Source: an uncultured Alphaproteobacteria bacterium (GTDB lineage: Bacteria; Pseudomonadota; Alphaproteobacteria; HIMB59). Taken from it: a stretch of DNA of 64,000 nucleotides. Below, in pieces: positions 1-9,652 of this stretch. The DNA lies in assembly GCA_902538085.1 (NCBI GenBank), contig CACBDV010000001.1, positions 355,766-419,765 on the forward strand, read 5' to 3'. How positions within the stretch are numbered: the first letter of the stretch is position 1; each line of letters starts with the position of its first letter. Under the pieces are notes generated by a model. It ran no database searches and had not been told where the DNA came from. It saw only the letters and a program-made list of their open reading frames with translations. A program made the translations under genes and the position numbers.

Positions 1-96
1 TAGCTGAGTTGAAACATTTGATTTAACAGCTTTGTTGACTATTTTTTTTCTATCAGACTGTCGAAGTCTTTTTTTTGCTGATTTATGTTGTGGCAT
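1..96 (-). CDS. rpsT: 30S ribosomal protein S20 (N-terminal part, runs off window)
   Basis: The minus strand encodes 32 residues beginning MPQHKSAKKRLRQSDRKK, the usual lysine/arginine-rich start of ribosomal protein S20, which binds 16S rRNA in the small subunit. The ATG is at 94-96 and the reading frame is still open at base 1, so only the N-terminal third is present. In alphaproteobacteria rpsT commonly lies beside dnaA and mutM, and mutM is indeed the next gene upstream on the same strand, so dnaA may lie just outside the window. The call is by motif recognition and is secure despite the short length. Confidence 0.9.
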   Translation of the reverse strand, partial: MPQHKSAKKRLRQSDRKKIVNKAVKSNVSTQL

Positions 97-141
97 ATAA
101 AAATATTATTAACAGGTTGTTCGTCTAAAAGCGTTAGTAAC

Positions 142-150
142 TTATACACA
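142..150 (+). promoter_or_regulatory. Possible single DnaA box
   Basis: TTATACACA fits the DnaA-box consensus TTATNCACA exactly and lies in the 59-bp gap between rpsT and mutM. rpsT is often next to dnaA, so an origin-proximal DnaA site is plausible. A single 9-mer of this composition can occur by chance in AT-rich DNA, and no cluster of boxes is visible here. Confidence 0.3.
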
Positions 151-155
151 TTTTT

Positions 156-974
156 TTATTTTTGTAAAGCAGGTGAAAAAAAAGTTGAACGCCCATTTTG
201 AATGATTTTTTTTATCTTGTAGGTCTTTTTTTTGTATATTACATGTCTCTTTTGATAAACCTTAAATAAACTCTGAAAACTTCCGAGGGTTCCATCTGGG
301 GACTTATAATCATTTATTGAAGAGCCACCATTTTTTAAAGATAGTTTCATTACAAATTTACAAGAGCTGAATAACTTAGATATTTCTGCTTTTTTAAGAG
401 TGTTCGTTAGTCTTTGAGGATTTAACTTTGAATGAAAAAGAGCTTCATTGGCGTATATGTTTCCAATGCCCACTATTAAACTTTGATCAAGTAAAGCTTG
501 TTTCAAAGAGATTTTTTTCTTTAAAAATTTGTTATACATCTCATTTAAATTAATCTTGTTAATTAATAAATCGGTTCCATAATTATTAAAAAAAAATTCA
601 ACTTCTTTTGAGTCTTTTAGCCTAAAAAACATACCAAACCTTCGAGGATCATTATAAACAATTTTAAATTTGTTAAATTGTAGAATAACGTGATCGTGTT
701 TTTCTTTTATATAATTCTCGTTTAAATAAAACTTTAATCGACCACTCATTCCCAGATGAATAATTACATAATTATCATTTTCTAATCCTATGATTATGTA
801 TTTTGCAAAACGTTTAACAGACATGATTTTTTTCTGAGATATTTGCTCGAGATCTTTGAAGTTTAAATTTTTCCTTAGTTTTTTTTGTGACTTTTTAATA
901 GAAATAATTTTTTTTCCTTTAACTTTTGACTTTAAATATCTTATTGTTGTTTCTACTTCAGGTAGTTCAGGCAT
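156..974 (-). CDS. mutM: Formamidopyrimidine-DNA glycosylase, zinc-finger cysteines absent
   Basis: This 272-residue protein begins MPELPEVET, the Fpg/MutM signature with the catalytic Pro2 and Glu3, and it excises 8-oxoguanine and formamidopyrimidines in base-excision repair. The central DPRRFGMFF and the helix-two-turn-helix region with GIGNIYANEALF are present. The C-terminal zinc-finger hairpin keeps the NGRSTFF core, but none of the four zinc cysteines remains: the usual FCPRCQ ending reads FFSPALQK and the upstream CxxC reads VIYKKK. It is therefore a zincless-finger Fpg, like NEIL1-type enzymes in architecture. Its start codon overlaps the start codon of ubiE on the other strand. Family assignment is secure; activity without zinc is inferred. 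Confidence 0.93.
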   Translation of the reverse strand: MPELPEVETTIRYLKSKVKGKKIISIKKSQKKLRKNLNFKDLEQISQKKIMSVKRFAKYIIIGLENDNYVIIHLGMSGRLKFYLNENYIKEKHDHVILQFNKFKIVYNDPRRFGMFFRLKDSKEVEFFFNNYGTDLLINKINLNEMYNKFLKKKISLKQALLDQSLIVGIGNIYANEALFHSKLNPQRLTNTLKKAEISKLFSSCKFVMKLSLKNGGSSINDYKSPDGTLGSFQSLFKVYQKRHVIYKKKTYKIKKIIQNGRSTFFSPALQK

Positions 975-1674
975 GATAACTAAAAATAATTCAAATAATT
1001 ATAATATTACAGATATTTTTGAAAATGTATCTCATGCAAAATATGACTTAATGAACGATATTATGAGTCTTGGAGTACATAGACTTTGGAAAAAATATTT
1101 TGTTGAACTTGTATTATCAAAACATACTGGCAATGAGAAAATTTTAGACATTGCAAGTGGTAGTGGGGATATTTTTAATTTGCTTCCTATTTCAAAAAAT
1201 CTTTATGCTTTAGATCCTGTTTCCGAAATGCATAATATATCCAGAAAAAAAAATAGTTCTAAAAAAATTAATTACGAAGTTGGTTATGCAGAAAATTTGC
1301 CTTATAAAAAAAATTTTTTTCGAACTATAACATGTACTTATGGTGTAAGAAATTTTAATAATCGAAAAAATGGTTTTTCTGAGATTTATAGATGTCTTAA
1401 AAAAAATGGTTATTTTTTTATTATGGAATTTGGTATTCCAAAAAGAGATTTATTAATAAGTCCATACAAAAACTTTTTAAAATATATTTTACCTTTTACC
1501 GGTAGCATCATCTCCAATGATAGACATAGTTATAAATACTTAGCTGACAGTATTATTTCTTTTCCTAATCAAAATAATCTTCTTAAAGAACTGATAAATA
1601 CAGGTTTTTCTCATATTAAAACTATTGATTTCATTTCTGGAGCTAACAGCATATATATAGTGCAGAAAAAATGA
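973..1674 (+). CDS. ubiE: Ubiquinone/menaquinone biosynthesis C-methyltransferase
   Basis: This class I SAM-dependent methyltransferase of 233 residues contains the UbiE signature VSHAKYDLMNDIMSLGVHRLWK near the N-terminus (residues about 17-38) and the SAM-binding motif ILDIASGSGD, followed by TYGVRNFNNR, typical of UbiE. It would C-methylate the demethoxy-quinol ring in ubiquinone synthesis at the membrane. The ATG at 973 was chosen because the upstream in-frame extension lies entirely inside mutM antisense and lacks family similarity. It overlaps the next gene by an ATGA. The ubiB gene that often follows ubiE in alphaproteobacteria is absent here. Confidence 0.92.
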   Translation: MITKNNSNNYNITDIFENVSHAKYDLMNDIMSLGVHRLWKKYFVELVLSKHTGNEKILDIASGSGDIFNLLPISKNLYALDPVSEMHNISRKKNSSKKINYEVGYAENLPYKKNFFRTITCTYGVRNFNNRKNGFSEIYRCLKKNGYFFIMEFGIPKRDLLISPYKNFLKYILPFTGSIISNDRHSYKYLADSIISFPNQNNLLKELINTGFSHIKTIDFISGANSIYIVQKK

Positions 1675-2189
1675 AAATTTTAATAATAATAACGGGGAGT
1701 GTTGGCTGTTATAAATCTTTAGATCTAATTCGTGAGTGCCAAAAAAAAACCATTGAATATGAAGTTATTGCAACAAAAAACACTTATGAGTTTATTTCTA
1801 AACTACTACTTGAAACAATTTCCAATAAGCCAGTGTATTCAGAGCTCTTTGATTTGGATATGGAAAAAAAAATTGGTCACATAAAATTAGCACGAGATAA
1901 TACTCATATTATTGTTTATCCTGCGACAGCCAATATAATTTCAAAATTTGCAAAAGGTTTTTGTGATGACCTAGCTCTAACATGTATGATTGCTGCAAAC
2001 AAACCTATATTTTTTGCACCTGCAATGAATAAAGAAATGTGGGCTAATCAAATTATTCAAGACAATGTGGACTATTTAAAGAAAATTGGCCATCATTTTA
2101 TTGGCCCAGATGATGGATCTTTAGCTTGTGGTGAGTATGGTAGTGGTCGATTAGTTGATCCTAGTGAAATAATTAGTCAACTTAAGTAA
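1671..2189 (+). CDS. coaC: Phosphopantothenoylcysteine decarboxylase domain (CoaC half of split CoaBC)
   Basis: The 172-residue flavoprotein carries an N-terminal ITGSVGCYKSLDLIR segment, the PATANIISKFAKGFCDDLA segment and the substrate motif PAMNKEMW, all diagnostic of the CoaC domain, which decarboxylates phosphopantothenoylcysteine in coenzyme A synthesis. In most bacteria this domain is fused to the CoaB ligase in one protein of roughly 400 residues. Here the frame ends with a TAA at 2187-2189 and the CoaB domain continues in the same frame at once. It starts inside the ubiE stop (ATGA), suggesting translational coupling. Confidence 0.9.
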   Translation: MKILIIITGSVGCYKSLDLIRECQKKTIEYEVIATKNTYEFISKLLLETISNKPVYSELFDLDMEKKIGHIKLARDNTHIIVYPATANIISKFAKGFCDDLALTCMIAANKPIFFAPAMNKEMWANQIIQDNVDYLKKIGHHFIGPDDGSLACGEYGSGRLVDPSEIISQLK

Positions 2190-2828
2190 TTGAAACACGC
2201 ATTAATAACTATTGGGTGCACTCGAGAGTATATAGATCCAGTAAGATATATATCAAATGAGTCATCAGGTCGGCAAGGCATAGCTTTAATAAAAAGCCTA
2301 TTAAAATTTAATTATAAAGTTATTTGTTTACACGGATATCTTCAAACAAAAAAAATAGTTTCAAAAAATGTTAAGTTTATCTTCACTCCTACAGCAGATG
2401 AAATGTTAAAAGAAGCAAAAAAATATAAGTCTATCGACTTAGGAATTTTTAATGCTGCGGTTAGTGATTATAAAGCTAAAACATATAATAAACTGAAAAT
2501 TAAGAAAAAAAATGGATTGTCTTTAAAATTAACCAATAACCCTGATATTTTAAGATCAATGTCATTTGGTAAATATAAACCTAAAGTTACAGTCGGATTT
2601 GCTTATGAAACAAATGATGTATTTCAAAATGCAAAAAAAAAATTGCTTTCCAAAAATTGTGATTATCTAGTTTTGAACTTTCCAACAAAGGAAGATAGAA
2701 TTTTTAATTCAAAATACAATAATGGTATTTTAATTGGAAGATCAGGTGACTTTTTAAATTTAGGAAATGTAAGTAAAACAATTTTTGCAAATAAAATTGT
2801 TAAATACATTAGCAATAGAAATAATTAG
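2190..2828 (+). CDS. coaB: Phosphopantothenate-cysteine ligase domain (CoaB half of split CoaBC)
   Basis: These 212 residues match the C-terminal ligase half of Coa[22 protein letters not shown] near the start, [11 protein letters not shown] in the middle, then [11 protein letters not shown] and VGFAYET. The domain joins cysteine to 4'-phosphopantothenate using CTP. It is in the same frame as coaC and begins with TTG immediately after that gene's TAA, so the pair is one fused-length gene interrupted by a single stop. Expression could be by reinitiation at the TTG or by readthrough; a sequencing error is also possible. No clear Shine-Dalgarno sequence is seen. Confidence 0.85.
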   Translation: MKHALITIGCTREYIDPVRYISNESSGRQGIALIKSLLKFNYKVICLHGYLQTKKIVSKNVKFIFTPTADEMLKEAKKYKSIDLGIFNAAVSDYKAKTYNKLKIKKKNGLSLKLTNNPDILRSMSFGKYKPKVTVGFAYETNDVFQNAKKKLLSKNCDYLVLNFPTKEDRIFNSKYNNGILIGRSGDFLNLGNVSKTIFANKIVKYISNRNN

Positions 2829-2829
2829 G

Positions 2830-3273
2830 ATGGTTTATATAAAAGTAAAAAAGATAAATGATAACGTTATTCTTCCAACTTATGAGACATCATCTAGTGC
2901 AGGAATGGATATAAGGGCATTTTTACCAAATGGAAAAGTTAGCATATTACCAAAAGAAACAAAACTTATTGGAACTGGATTATTTTTTGAAATTCCAAAT
3001 GGATTTGAAGTTCAAATAAGACCTCGAAGTGGACTAGCTGTGAAAAAATTTATTACTGTTCTTAACAGTCCAGGAACAGTAGATGCGGACTATCGAGGGG
3101 AAGTAAAAGTGATTTTAATAAATCATGGATTAGAAATGTTTGAAATTGAAGATAAAATGAGAATTGCACAAATGGTTGTGTCAAAATATGAAAAGGTTAA
3201 TTTTAAACTAGTAAGTGATTTAAGTGAAAGCGAGAGAGGTAGTGGTGGTTTTGGATCAACAGGAACAAAGTGA
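2830..3273 (+). CDS. dut: dUTP diphosphatase
   Basis: The trimeric dUTPase hydrolyses dUTP to dUMP and keeps uracil out of DNA. All family motifs are visible: SSAGMDIRA (motif 1), RPRSGLAVK (2), [16 protein letters not shown] (3, with the catalytic Asp), and the C-terminal arm [10 protein letters not shown] (5). The ATG at 2830 gives 147 residues, the normal size; an in-frame upstream TTG would add 15 residues that overlap coaB and look unrelated. The position after coaBC is the standard alphaproteobacterial arrangement. Confidence 0.95.
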   Translation: MVYIKVKKINDNVILPTYETSSSAGMDIRAFLPNGKVSILPKETKLIGTGLFFEIPNGFEVQIRPRSGLAVKKFITVLNSPGTVDADYRGEVKVILINHGLEMFEIEDKMRIAQMVVSKYEKVNFKLVSDLSESERGSGGFGSTGTK

Positions 3274-3994
3274 AAAACTGATTGAAGAGTTTGGAAGACA
3301 AATTTTAGTTCCTGGGATTAATGAAGAGGGGCAACAAAATATCTCTAAGAAAAAAATTTGTATCATCGGCTTAGGTGCTCTGGGAACTGTTGCATCACAA
3401 TATCTTGTTCGAGCTGGGGTTGGTGAGATTCACCTTGTCGATTATGATATTATAGAGAAGTCAAATTTACATCGTCAAATTAATTATGATAAAGATGATG
3501 TTGGTAAATCTAAATCAAACACTTCAAAACATAAACTTAAAAATATAAATGACTCAACAATAATAAAAGAGCATTCTTTAAATTTTGAGTCTTTCATAAA
3601 AAAAAATCCAAATAATAATTTTGATTTAATATTTGATTGCACGGATAATCATCAGAATAAAATTTTTTCTTCAAAATATTCTAAAGCTAATAAAATCTCA
3701 TTTGTATCAATATCAATTAACTCTTCAGAGGGAATATACTTTGCACAAAACAATGAAGAAAATAATCCATCATGTTTTGAGTGTCTATTTCCTAAAGCTG
3801 ATCAGAATCACCGTTGTCTTAACAGCGCAATGATAGGTCCAGTTGCAGGATTTGTTACTAGTTTTGCTTGTATGAAAATTATATTTGCCCTTGCAAAAAT
3901 TAAAACTCAACTGAAAAGTGAAATCAATTTGATAGACCTTTTGACTTCGGACATAAACAAACTACAATTAACAAATAAAGATTGTCCTCATTAA
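3245..3994 (+). CDS. ThiF/MoeB/HesA-family adenylyltransferase
   Basis: This E1-like enzyme has the [11 protein letters not shown]-terminal motif, the ATP-binding Rossmann segment [28 protein letters not shown], the NLHRQINY arginine finger region and a catalytic-type DCTDN. Members adenylate the C-terminal Gly-Gly of sulfur-carrier proteins (MoaD, ThiS) in molybdopterin or thiamine synthesis. One zinc CxxC (CFEC) is present, but the second, normally near the C-terminus, is reduced to a single cysteine in the terminal DCPH. The start is uncertain: GTG at 3242 or 3245 lies 3-6 bases after GAGAGAGG, and TTG at 3251 is also possible; all overlap dut. The exact substrate cannot be assigned. Confidence 0.75.
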   Translation: MVLDQQEQSEKLIEEFGRQILVPGINEEGQQNISKKKICIIGLGALGTVASQYLVRAGVGEIHLVDYDIIEKSNLHRQINYDKDDVGKSKSNTSKHKLKNINDSTIIKEHSLNFESFIKKNPNNNFDLIFDCTDNHQNKIFSSKYSKANKISFVSISINSSEGIYFAQNNEENNPSCFECLFPKADQNHRCLNSAMIGPVAGFVTSFACMKIIFALAKIKTQLKSEINLIDLLTSDINKLQLTNKDCPH

Positions 3995-3995
3995 T

Positions 3996-4511
3996 ATGAA
4001 TACATTTACACCTCAATCTAGTTATAGTTACGAAGAAATAATTGAATGTGGTAAAGGAAATTTATTTGGAAAGGGAAATGCTCAACTACCAGCACCTCCT
4101 ATGCTTATGTTTGATCGCATCACTAATGTCAATAAAGATGGTGGGGTACATGGGAAAGGAGAAATAACTGCTGAACTGGATATAAATGCAGATTTATGGT
4201 TCTTTAAATGTCATTTCTTGGGTGATCCAATTATGCCCGGATGTTTGGGTCTTGACGCTTTATGGCAAATGTTGGGTTTTTATCTAGGTTGGCTTGGGTA
4301 TCCTGGGAAAGGTCGTGCTTTGGGTGTTGGGGAAATAAAATTTGTTGAAGAAATTAAACCGGACAAAGAATTAATAAAATATAAAGTTAGTTTAAAAAAA
4401 TCTTTAAATAAAAAAGGGTTATCAATTGGGTATGGAGATGGGCAGATAATTCACAAAGAAAAAATAATTTACCATGCCAATGATTTAAGAGTGGGTTTAT
4501 TCAATGAGTGA
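3996..4511 (+). CDS. fabA: 3-hydroxydecanoyl-ACP dehydratase/isomerase
   Basis: The 171-residue FabA dehydrates 3-hydroxydecanoyl-ACP and isomerises trans-2 to cis-3-decenoyl-ACP, the branch point to unsaturated fatty acids. The active-site histidine is in [22 protein letters not shown], which also supplies the catalytic aspartate. It is followed with a short overlap by fabB and then fabI, the classic proteobacterial unsaturated-fatty-acid operon. The irr/fur-type regulator often found beside fabA in other alphaproteobacteria is not here. Confidence 0.97.
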   Translation: MNTFTPQSSYSYEEIIECGKGNLFGKGNAQLPAPPMLMFDRITNVNKDGGVHGKGEITAELDINADLWFFKCHFLGDPIMPGCLGLDALWQMLGFYLGWLGYPGKGRALGVGEIKFVEEIKPDKELIKYKVSLKKSLNKKGLSIGYGDGQIIHKEKIIYHANDLRVGLFNE

Positions 4512-5721
4512 TAAAAGAGTTGTCGTTACTGGATACGGTATTGTTTCTTGTATAGGTGATAATAAAAAAGAAGTTTTACAGAGCTTAAGAGGTGTGAAAT
4601 CTGGGATTAGTCATTGCAAGGAATATGAAGAACTTGGAATGAGAAGTCATGTACATGGAAAACCTAAAATAAATATTGAAGAAAATGTAGATCGAAAAAT
4701 TTTGCGTTTTATGGGGGAAGGCGCAGCTTACAATTATATTGCAATGAAAGAGGCAATTGAACATTCAGGTCTTGATGAGGGGCTTATATCTAATGTTAAT
4801 ACTGGGTTAGTGATGGGATCAGGTGGACCTTCAACGTATCAATTGCAACAAGCATTTGATATAGCAAGAGAAAAAGGCGTTAAAAAAATTGGACCTTATA
4901 TGGTAACTAGAACAATGGCATCAGGAAATTCTGCTACTTTAGCAACTCCTTTTAAAATTAAAGGTGTAAATTACTCCATTAGTTCAGCTTGTTCGACAAG
5001 TTTGCACTGCATTGGCAATGCTTATGATCTTATAAGACATGGGCAACAAGAAATTGTATTTGCAGGTGGTGGTGAGGAAACCCATTGGACAATGTCAATT
5101 TTATTTGATGCTATGGGTGCTTTATCAAGTAAATATAATGAAACACCTGAGGTTGCTTCTCGAGCTTACGACTCTTCAAGAGATGGTTTTGTCATTGGGG
5201 GAGGTGCAGGTGTTTTAGTAGTTGAGAGCCTTGATAGCGCAAAAGCAAGAGGGGCCAATATTGTTGCTGAAATTCAAGGTTTCGGTCAGACTTCAGATGG
5301 ATATGACATGGTTCAACCCTCTGGAGAGGGTGCAGTAAGGTGTATGCAGATGGCAACACAGGGTAGACCTGTTGATTATATCAACGCTCATGGAACATCA
5401 ACACCTGTCGGAGACATGATTGAATTACAAGGTATAAAAGAGGTTTTTGGAGATAAGGTTCCTCCAACCAGTTCTACTAAATCACTAACGGGTCATTCAC
5501 TCGGAGCAACTGGTGTACAAGAAGCCGTTTACTCTCTTTTAATGATGGAAAATGATTTTATGGTTGAGTCAGCCAATATTACAAACTTAGATGAAAAGGC
5601 TGAAGGAATGAACATTCTCTTAGAGAATAAAAATGATATCAAAATTAATTCTATACTATCGAATAGTTTTGGTTTTGGTGGAACAAATGCATCTATCTAT
5701 CTGACTAGCTTTAATGAGTAA
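4504..5721 (+). CDS. fabB: 3-oxoacyl-ACP synthase I
   Basis: This 405-residue condensing enzyme elongates cis-3-decenoyl-ACP. The Cys-His-His triad is visible in [20 protein letters not shown] and [10 protein letters not shown], and the C-terminal [11 protein letters not shown] motif is intact. It overlaps fabA by 8 bases and fabI by 8 bases, so the three genes are probably translated from one message. Confidence 0.97.
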   Translation: MSDKRVVVTGYGIVSCIGDNKKEVLQSLRGVKSGISHCKEYEELGMRSHVHGKPKINIEENVDRKILRFMGEGAAYNYIAMKEAIEHSGLDEGLISNVNTGLVMGSGGPSTYQLQQAFDIAREKGVKKIGPYMVTRTMASGNSATLATPFKIKGVNYSISSACSTSLHCIGNAYDLIRHGQQEIVFAGGGEETHWTMSILFDAMGALSSKYNETPEVASRAYDSSRDGFVIGGGAGVLVVESLDSAKARGANIVAEIQGFGQTSDGYDMVQPSGEGAVRCMQMATQGRPVDYINAHGTSTPVGDMIELQGIKEVFGDKVPPTSSTKSLTGHSLGATGVQEAVYSLLMMENDFMVESANITNLDEKAEGMNILLENKNDIKINSILSNSFGFGGTNASIYLTSFNE

Positions 5722-6490
5722 AATTTTAGAGGGCAAAAAAGGATTGGTTGTAGGTATAGCCAATGATCATTCGATTGCATGGGGCATTGCAAAGTCCTTG
5801 AGTGATGAAGGCGCAAGTATGTATTTGACATATCAAAATGATTCAATAAAAAAAAGAGTTGAGCCCCTATCCGAGAAAATTAACTGCTTAGGAATTATGC
5901 CTTGTGACGTATCTGAAACATCTTCACTTGAAAATGTTTGTAATGGCGTTAAAGGAAATATTGACTTTTTTGTTCACGCGGTTGCCTATTCAGATAAAAA
6001 TGAACTATCAGGTAAATATTTAAATACCACTAGAGAAAATTTTCTTAAAACACTACATATTTCTGCATACTCATTGACTGAAATGGTGAGGATGCTTTCG
6101 CCAAGAATGAATGATGGTGCATCTATCATGGCTCTTACTTATTATGGGTCCACAAGATATATGCAAAGTTATAATGTAATGGGTGTTGCAAAGGCTGCAT
6201 TGGAAACATCTATAAAGTATCTTGCTGTTGATATGGGTGACAGAGGAATTAGAGTTAATGCAATTTCAGCTGGGCCCATGAGAACTTTAGCAGGTGCCGT
6301 TATAAACAAATCAAGAAAAATTTATAATTATACAATTGAAAATTCTCCTATTAAAAAGCCATTAACATTAGAAGATATTGGTAAGTCATCTGTTTACTTA
6401 ATGAGTGATCTGTCTAAAGGTGTAACAGGTGAAATACTTTACGTCGATAACGGATATAACAACGTAGGAATGAGTGTTCAAGAGCTATAG
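5714..6490 (+). CDS. fabI: Enoyl-ACP reductase (NADH)
   Basis: The 258-residue protein is a short-chain dehydrogenase fold enoyl reductase that completes each fatty-acid elongation cycle. [14 protein letters not shown] is the FabI nucleotide-binding motif, the Tyr-x6-Lys catalytic pair is in [13 protein letters not shown], and [13 protein letters not shown] is the substrate-loop signature. It is the last gene of the fabABI operon and is followed 6 bases later by a hairpin terminator. Confidence 0.96.
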   Translation: MSKILEGKKGLVVGIANDHSIAWGIAKSLSDEGASMYLTYQNDSIKKRVEPLSEKINCLGIMPCDVSETSSLENVCNGVKGNIDFFVHAVAYSDKNELSGKYLNTTRENFLKTLHISAYSLTEMVRMLSPRMNDGASIMALTYYGSTRYMQSYNVMGVAKAALETSIKYLAVDMGDRGIRVNAISAGPMRTLAGAVINKSRKIYNYTIENSPIKKPLTLEDIGKSSVYLMSDLSKGVTGEILYVDNGYNNVGMSVQEL

Positions 6491-6496
6491 TTTAAG

Positions 6497-6523
6497 ATCA
6501 GGGGCAAAAGCCCCTTGATTTTT
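6497..6523 (+). terminator. Rho-independent terminator after fabI
   Basis: A stem of ATCAGGGGC and GCCCCTTGAT closed by an AAAA loop is followed by five T residues. It ends the fabA-fabB-fabI message and lies in the gap between the convergent fabI and pnp genes. Confidence 0.85.
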
Positions 6524-6554
6524 GATAATTATTTAAATTAGAGAGGTAACTAGA

Positions 6555-8618
6555 CTAAACTTCTTTCATGCTAAGCTTTACTTTACCCGCACGATCAACA
6601 TCAAGTACTTTGACTTGAACTTCTTGACCCTCAGATAAAACATCAGAGACATTCTCGACTCTTTTTTGTGAAATTTGTGAGACATGAAGTAATCCATCTC
6701 TGGCACCCATAAAGTTTACAAAGGCTCCAAACTCAACAATTTTAACAACTTTACCAGTATAAACTTTGCCAACTTCTGGCTCCGCAACAATGTCTTCAAC
6801 CATTTGCTTAGCTTTGTTAATTGACTCTTCATTACTGGAAGCAATTTTTACAATTCCATCATCGTTGACTTCTAGCTTTGCCCCAGAGACTTCGACTATG
6901 TTTTTAATTACCTTACCACCTGAGCCAATAACATCTTTAATTTTAGCTTTATCAATAGTGATAGAGATTACTTGAGGAGCATGCTTAGAAAATTTTGTTC
7001 TAGCTTCTGGTAAGGCGTCCGACATAACACCAATAATATGTTTTCTTCCACCTGATGCTTGATTTAAAGCAATTTCCATAATCTCTTTAGTAATACTGGT
7101 AATCTTAATATCCATTTGAAGAGAAGTAATACCATCCATAGTACCAGCAACTTTGAAATCCATATCACCTAAGTGATCTTCATCACCTAAGATATCGCTA
7201 AGCACTACAAAGTCCTCGCCCTCTTTGATTAGACCCATCGCTATACCACCAATATGTTTTTTAATTGGCACACCCGCTGCCATCAAAGCAAGGGATGAGC
7301 CACATACTGTAGCCATAGAACTAGAACCATTGGATTCAGTTATCTCAGATACTAATCTTAGTGTGTATGGGAAATCCTCTTTTTTTGGTAACATTGGATG
7401 AACTGCACGCCATGCTAGTTTTCCATGACCAATTTCTCTTCTACCAGTTGCTCCTACTCTTCCTACTTCTCCTACAGAGTAAGGAGGAAAATTATAATGC
7501 AACATAAAATGTTGTTTATGCATAGGGTCAAGAGAGTCAATCATTTGCTCATCATCGCCCGTTCCTAATGTGGTAACAACTAATGCTTGAGTTTCTCCAC
7601 GAGTAAAGAGACTTGAACCATGGGCTCGAGGAAGAATGTCTAATTCACATGTAATTTGTCTTACTTCATCTAATTTTCTTCCATCAATACGGCTTTTATT
7701 TTTGATGATATCGCCTCGAACTACGTCTTTTTCTATATCTTTAATGATTGTTGTAGCGGCTAAAATCTGATCATCTTCAATATTATCAACAATAGAAGAT
7801 CTGATCTCTGTCAGTTTTTGACTTCGCTCTTGCTTATCAACTAAACCGTATGCTTCACGAATAGGATCTGAAATTTTACTTTCAATGTCTTTTTGTAAAC
7901 CTTCATAAAAATCAGGTAGGCTTGGGACTTCAAAAGTCTTAATTTCTGTTTTGCTTGCAAAGTTTTGAACTTCTTTAATAAATGTCTGATAAAAATCATG
8001 TCCGAACATTACCGCATCAAGCATGGTGTTCTCAGAGAGTTCTTGGGCTTCAGACTCAACCATTAGGACACCCTCTTCTGTTCCAGCTACAACAAGATCT
8101 AGTTCAGAGTTTTCCATATCCTGAATAGATGGATTTGCAACTAGCTTTCCATCTATATATCCAACTCTAGCGGAACCCAAAATACCTGCCACAGGAAGAC
8201 CTGAAATCGCTAATGCTGCACCAGTTGCATACATAGCAATAATATCAGGATCAACAACGCTATCGTAAGATAAGACAGTTAATGTTACTTGAGTTTCATT
8301 TTTAAAGTTTTTGTGAAATAGAGGCCTAATAGGTCTATCAATTAAACGACTTGTTAATGTTTCTCTTTCAGTCGGTCTAGCCTCTCTTTTAAAGAAACCC
8401 CCCGGTATTTTACCTGAGGCATAATATTTTTCCTGATAGTTAACTGTTAATGGGAAAAAATCAATATCAGGTTTTTGTGTTTTTGCTGCACAAATATTAG
8501 CCATAACCATTGTTTCACCACAGGTTACAACCACAGATGCATCTGCTTGTTTTGCTATTCGGTTTGTTTCTAGTGTAATTTGTTGGTTGCCCAACTCAAA
8601 TTTATGTTCTATTTTCAT
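6555..8618 (-). CDS. pnp: Polyribonucleotide nucleotidyltransferase (PNPase)
   Basis: This 687-residue enzyme degrades RNA 3'-5' by phosphorolysis. It shows two RNase PH-like domains ([41 protein letters not shown]), then a KH domain with [11 protein letters not shown], and a C-terminal S1 domain ([20 protein letters not shown]). It is the promoter-distal gene of the nusA-infB-rbfA-truB-rpsO-pnp cluster and is about the usual length, slightly short at the C-terminus. Confidence 0.97.
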   Translation of the reverse strand: MKIEHKFELGNQQITLETNRIAKQADASVVVTCGETMVMANICAAKTQKPDIDFFPLTVNYQEKYYASGKIPGGFFKREARPTERETLTSRLIDRPIRPLFHKNFKNETQVTLTVLSYDSVVDPDIIAMYATGAALAISGLPVAGILGSARVGYIDGKLVANPSIQDMENSELDLVVAGTEEGVLMVESEAQELSENTMLDAVMFGHDFYQTFIKEVQNFASKTEIKTFEVPSLPDFYEGLQKDIESKISDPIREAYGLVDKQERSQKLTEIRSSIVDNIEDDQILAATTIIKDIEKDVVRGDIIKNKSRIDGRKLDEVRQITCELDILPRAHGSSLFTRGETQALVVTTLGTGDDEQMIDSLDPMHKQHFMLHYNFPPYSVGEVGRVGATGRREIGHGKLAWRAVHPMLPKKEDFPYTLRLVSEITESNGSSSMATVCGSSLALMAAGVPIKKHIGGIAMGLIKEGEDFVVLSDILGDEDHLGDMDFKVAGTMDGITSLQMDIKITSITKEIMEIALNQASGGRKHIIGVMSDALPEARTKFSKHAPQVISITIDKAKIKDVIGSGGKVIKNIVEVSGAKLEVNDDGIVKIASSNEESINKAKQMVEDIVAEPEVGKVYTGKVVKIVEFGAFVNFMGARDGLLHVSQISQKRVENVSDVLSEGQEVQVKVLDVDRAGKVKLSMKEV

Positions 8619-8647
8619 CTTCCTCTTTCTTTATAGCTAATTAAAAA

Positions 8648-8902
8648 TTATTTTTTTCTTAGCTTTAGTTTATCTGCTACTTCTGTGTACTTTCCTACAT
8701 TCCTCTTCTTTAAATACGCCATCAATCTATTTCTTTTACCAACCATCATCAGCAGACCTCTTCGAGAATGAAAATCTTTCTTATGGATTTTGATATGTTC
8801 TGTTAACAGATTAATTTTTTTTGTGAGAAAAAAAATTTGGGACTCTGGCGAACCAGTGTCATTATCAGCACGAGCTATATCGTTAATTTGTATTTCCGAC
8901 AT
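8648..8902 (-). CDS. rpsO: 30S ribosomal protein S15
   Basis: The ATG at 8902 gives 84 residues with the S15 landmarks [24 protein letters not shown] and [11 protein letters not shown]. This start is preceded by AGGAG at a good distance and matches the family's N-terminus; a longer in-frame reading would add nine unrelated residues. The rpsO-pnp order is conserved across bacteria. Confidence 0.95.
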   Translation of the reverse strand: MSEIQINDIARADNDTGSPESQIFFLTKKINLLTEHIKIHKKDFHSRRGLLMMVGKRNRLMAYLKKRNVGKYTEVADKLKLRKK

Positions 8903-8950
8903 CAATACTCCTTTCAAAGTAAACATCATCTGACCAGGATGTCGCCCAGT

Positions 8951-9649
8951 TCAAATGGTAATCAAATTTGTATGTAAATCATTTATACTTGAGAAATCAA
9001 GGATTTTTTCATAAGGAGTAGCTTGATTTATATCAAAAGTCCCTATTTTCAATCTTTTAATCATACTTGCATAAGCTATATCACCTAGGGAATTTGCAAA
9101 TTCTTCTGCGAATGCCCTCACATAAAACCCTGAATAGCAATTCAACTCAACTCTCATTTTTGAGCTATTAGAAGATAGAATTTTTAAACTTTGAACTGAT
9201 ACTTTTTTATAACGATCTTCTATAGTTTTATTATCTCTAGCGAGTTCATAAAAATTTTTACCATTTAATTTATGCGCAGAAAAGTCTGGTATTTTTTGTT
9301 GATATGTTCCTATGAACTTTTTTAAATGTGAAACTCTTTCATTTATATTATGCGAGGACGACTGCATTTTAAAGAATCTACCCTCTGAGTCTAAAGTATT
9401 TGTTGAAGCACCAAATCGTATCTCAACCTCATAACTTTTTTTTTCTTGATGTATATTTGGTATTTTCTTCGTAGCTTTATTAATACCTACTAATAATAAA
9501 CCAGAAGCTAAAGGGTCCAGAGTTCCAGCAAAGCCAATTTTTTTAAACGAATAACGAAATTTTAATTTTCTAATAACTCCAAATGACTCTATACCCTGTG
9601 GTTTATTTATTAATAACCATCCATCACTGTGAAAGTTTTCTTTTACCAA
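8951..9649 (-). CDS. truB: tRNA pseudouridine(55) synthase
   Basis: TruB makes pseudouridine 55 in the T-loop of tRNAs. The 232-residue protein has GWLLINKPQGIESFGVIRK at the N-terminus, the catalytic aspartate in GFAGTLDPLASGLLLVGI, and CYSGFYVRAFAEE. At 232 residues it is shorter than the E. coli enzyme because the C-terminal PUA domain is lacking. It sits between rbfA and rpsO. Confidence 0.95.
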   Translation of the reverse strand: MVKENFHSDGWLLINKPQGIESFGVIRKLKFRYSFKKIGFAGTLDPLASGLLLVGINKATKKIPNIHQEKKSYEVEIRFGASTNTLDSEGRFFKMQSSSHNINERVSHLKKFIGTYQQKIPDFSAHKLNGKNFYELARDNKTIEDRYKKVSVQSLKILSSNSSKMRVELNCYSGFYVRAFAEEFANSLGDIAYASMIKRLKIGTFDINQATPYEKILDFSSINDLHTNLITI

Positions 9650-9652
9650 GAT

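Noticed and set aside
6766..6975. Open frame on the opposite strand of pnp, and similar shadows inside infB, nusA, miaB, glnD and pyc.
   Set aside because: Serine/leucine-rich translations with no motifs, fully inside clear genes on the other strand.
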